Shown here one piece after another: positions 13,270 to 13,538 of a DNA stretch of 13,538 bases. The notes below the pieces were generated by a model, which was given only the letters and a program-made list of their open reading frames with translations, did not search any database and had not been told where the DNA came from. The DNA comes from Lachnospiraceae bacterium (GTDB lineage: Bacteria > Bacillota_A > Clostridia > Lachnospirales > Lachnospiraceae), in the NCBI GenBank assembly GCA_017958245.1, contig JAGDDC010000217.1:1-13538 (forward strand), written 5' to 3'. Each line of letters begins with the position of its first letter. Positions within the stretch are counted from its first letter, which is position 1. Position numbers and translations under genes: made by a program.

Positions 13270-13538
13270 TATACGCTGTTATAGACACCAACGTGCTCGT
13301 CTCAGCCTTGTTGAGTAAGAATAGCGATGCCGCAACGGTGCAAGTGTTCAATGCCATTGCCGATTGTCTTATTACCCCTCTGTATCATCAAGACATTCTG
13401 AAAGAATACAGTGAGGTCTTGCACAGGGACAGATTCCGATTTGATGATCGCAAGATTAAAGCCGTTCTCGATGCAATAGTAAGACATGGGATTGAGGTCG
13501 TCCCAAAACCGACAGGGGATATATTAGTCGATATGGAC
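13266..13538 (+). CDS. PIN-domain toxin (COG1569-type), cut by right window edge
   Basis: Predicted Mg2+-dependent ribonuclease toxin neutralised by the preceding antitoxin. Seen: the first 91 residues, beginning MIYAVIDTNVLVSALLSKNS, with the invariant PIN Asp7 in VIDTN and the acidic pair Glu47/Glu50 in LKEYSEVLHR. The window ends in ILVDMD, the start of the next acidic cluster (normally D-x-x-D). Family members are about 130-145 residues, so roughly a third is missing. The ATG overlaps the antitoxin stop by 4 bp, indicating translational coupling. RNA target unknown. Confidence 0.88.
   Translation, partial: MIYAVIDTNVLVSALLSKNSDAATVQVFNAIADCLITPLYHQDILKEYSEVLHRDRFRFDDRKIKAVLDAIVRHGIEVVPKPTGDILVDMD

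Noticed and set aside
1..13538. CRISPR array, tRNA, insertion sequence or phage module
   Set aside because: No regularly spaced repeats of suitable length, no cloverleaf-like segment and no transposase, integrase or structural phage motif were seen by eye.

Overview
The window looks like a piece of a Clostridia chromosome, probably a gut- or rumen-type Lachnospiraceae or close relative. This placement is an inference. It rests on strong AGGAGG-type ribosome binding sites, near-consensus sigma-70/sigA promoters, the sequence character of the MurI and Ddl proteins, BspA-like leucine-rich repeats, RelB-PIN and Phd-ParE modules, and a compact reductase-terminated NRPS of the kind known from gut Clostridia. 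The large genes are visibly GC-rich, while the two toxin-antitoxin stretches are AT-richer.

Left three quarters (1-10964), all on the minus strand. In transcription order the genes are a MATE-family exporter (10964-9630), a 2438-residue nonribosomal peptide synthetase (9626-2310), D-alanine-D-alanine ligase (2187-1075) and glutamate racemase (940 to beyond the left edge). Exporter and synthetase are separated by 3 nt and are probably translationally coupled, so they form a minimal two-gene biosynthesis/export operon. A candidate promoter lies at 11045-11073. The synthetase reads C-A-T-C-A-T-R. A condensation domain at the very N-terminus suggests that the first amino acid is acylated, and a C-terminal thioester reductase should release the chain as an aldehyde (or alcohol). 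The predicted product is therefore an N-acyl dipeptide aldehyde, a class that commonly inhibits proteases. The ddl-murI pair appears to have its own promoter (2235-2263) and supplies D-Ala-D-Ala and D-Glu for peptidoglycan.

Right quarter (11112-13538), all on the plus strand. A Phd/YefM-ParE/RelE-type toxin-antitoxin operon (11168-11757) has a perfect 10-bp inverted repeat over its -10 box. Next comes a secreted protein with BspA-type leucine-rich repeats and a transglutaminase-like Cys-His-Asp domain (11789-12793). Last is a second toxin-antitoxin operon of a different family, RelB/DinJ antitoxin plus PIN-domain toxin (12967 to beyond the right edge), with a 7-bp inverted repeat just after its -10 box. 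In both operons antitoxin and toxin overlap by 4 bp.

There is no gene-free stretch over 300 bp. No tRNA, rRNA, CRISPR array, insertion sequence or transposase was seen. The most interesting system is the exporter plus acyl-dipeptide-aldehyde synthetase, with its odd first carrier-domain motif and an unusual second adenylation pocket.
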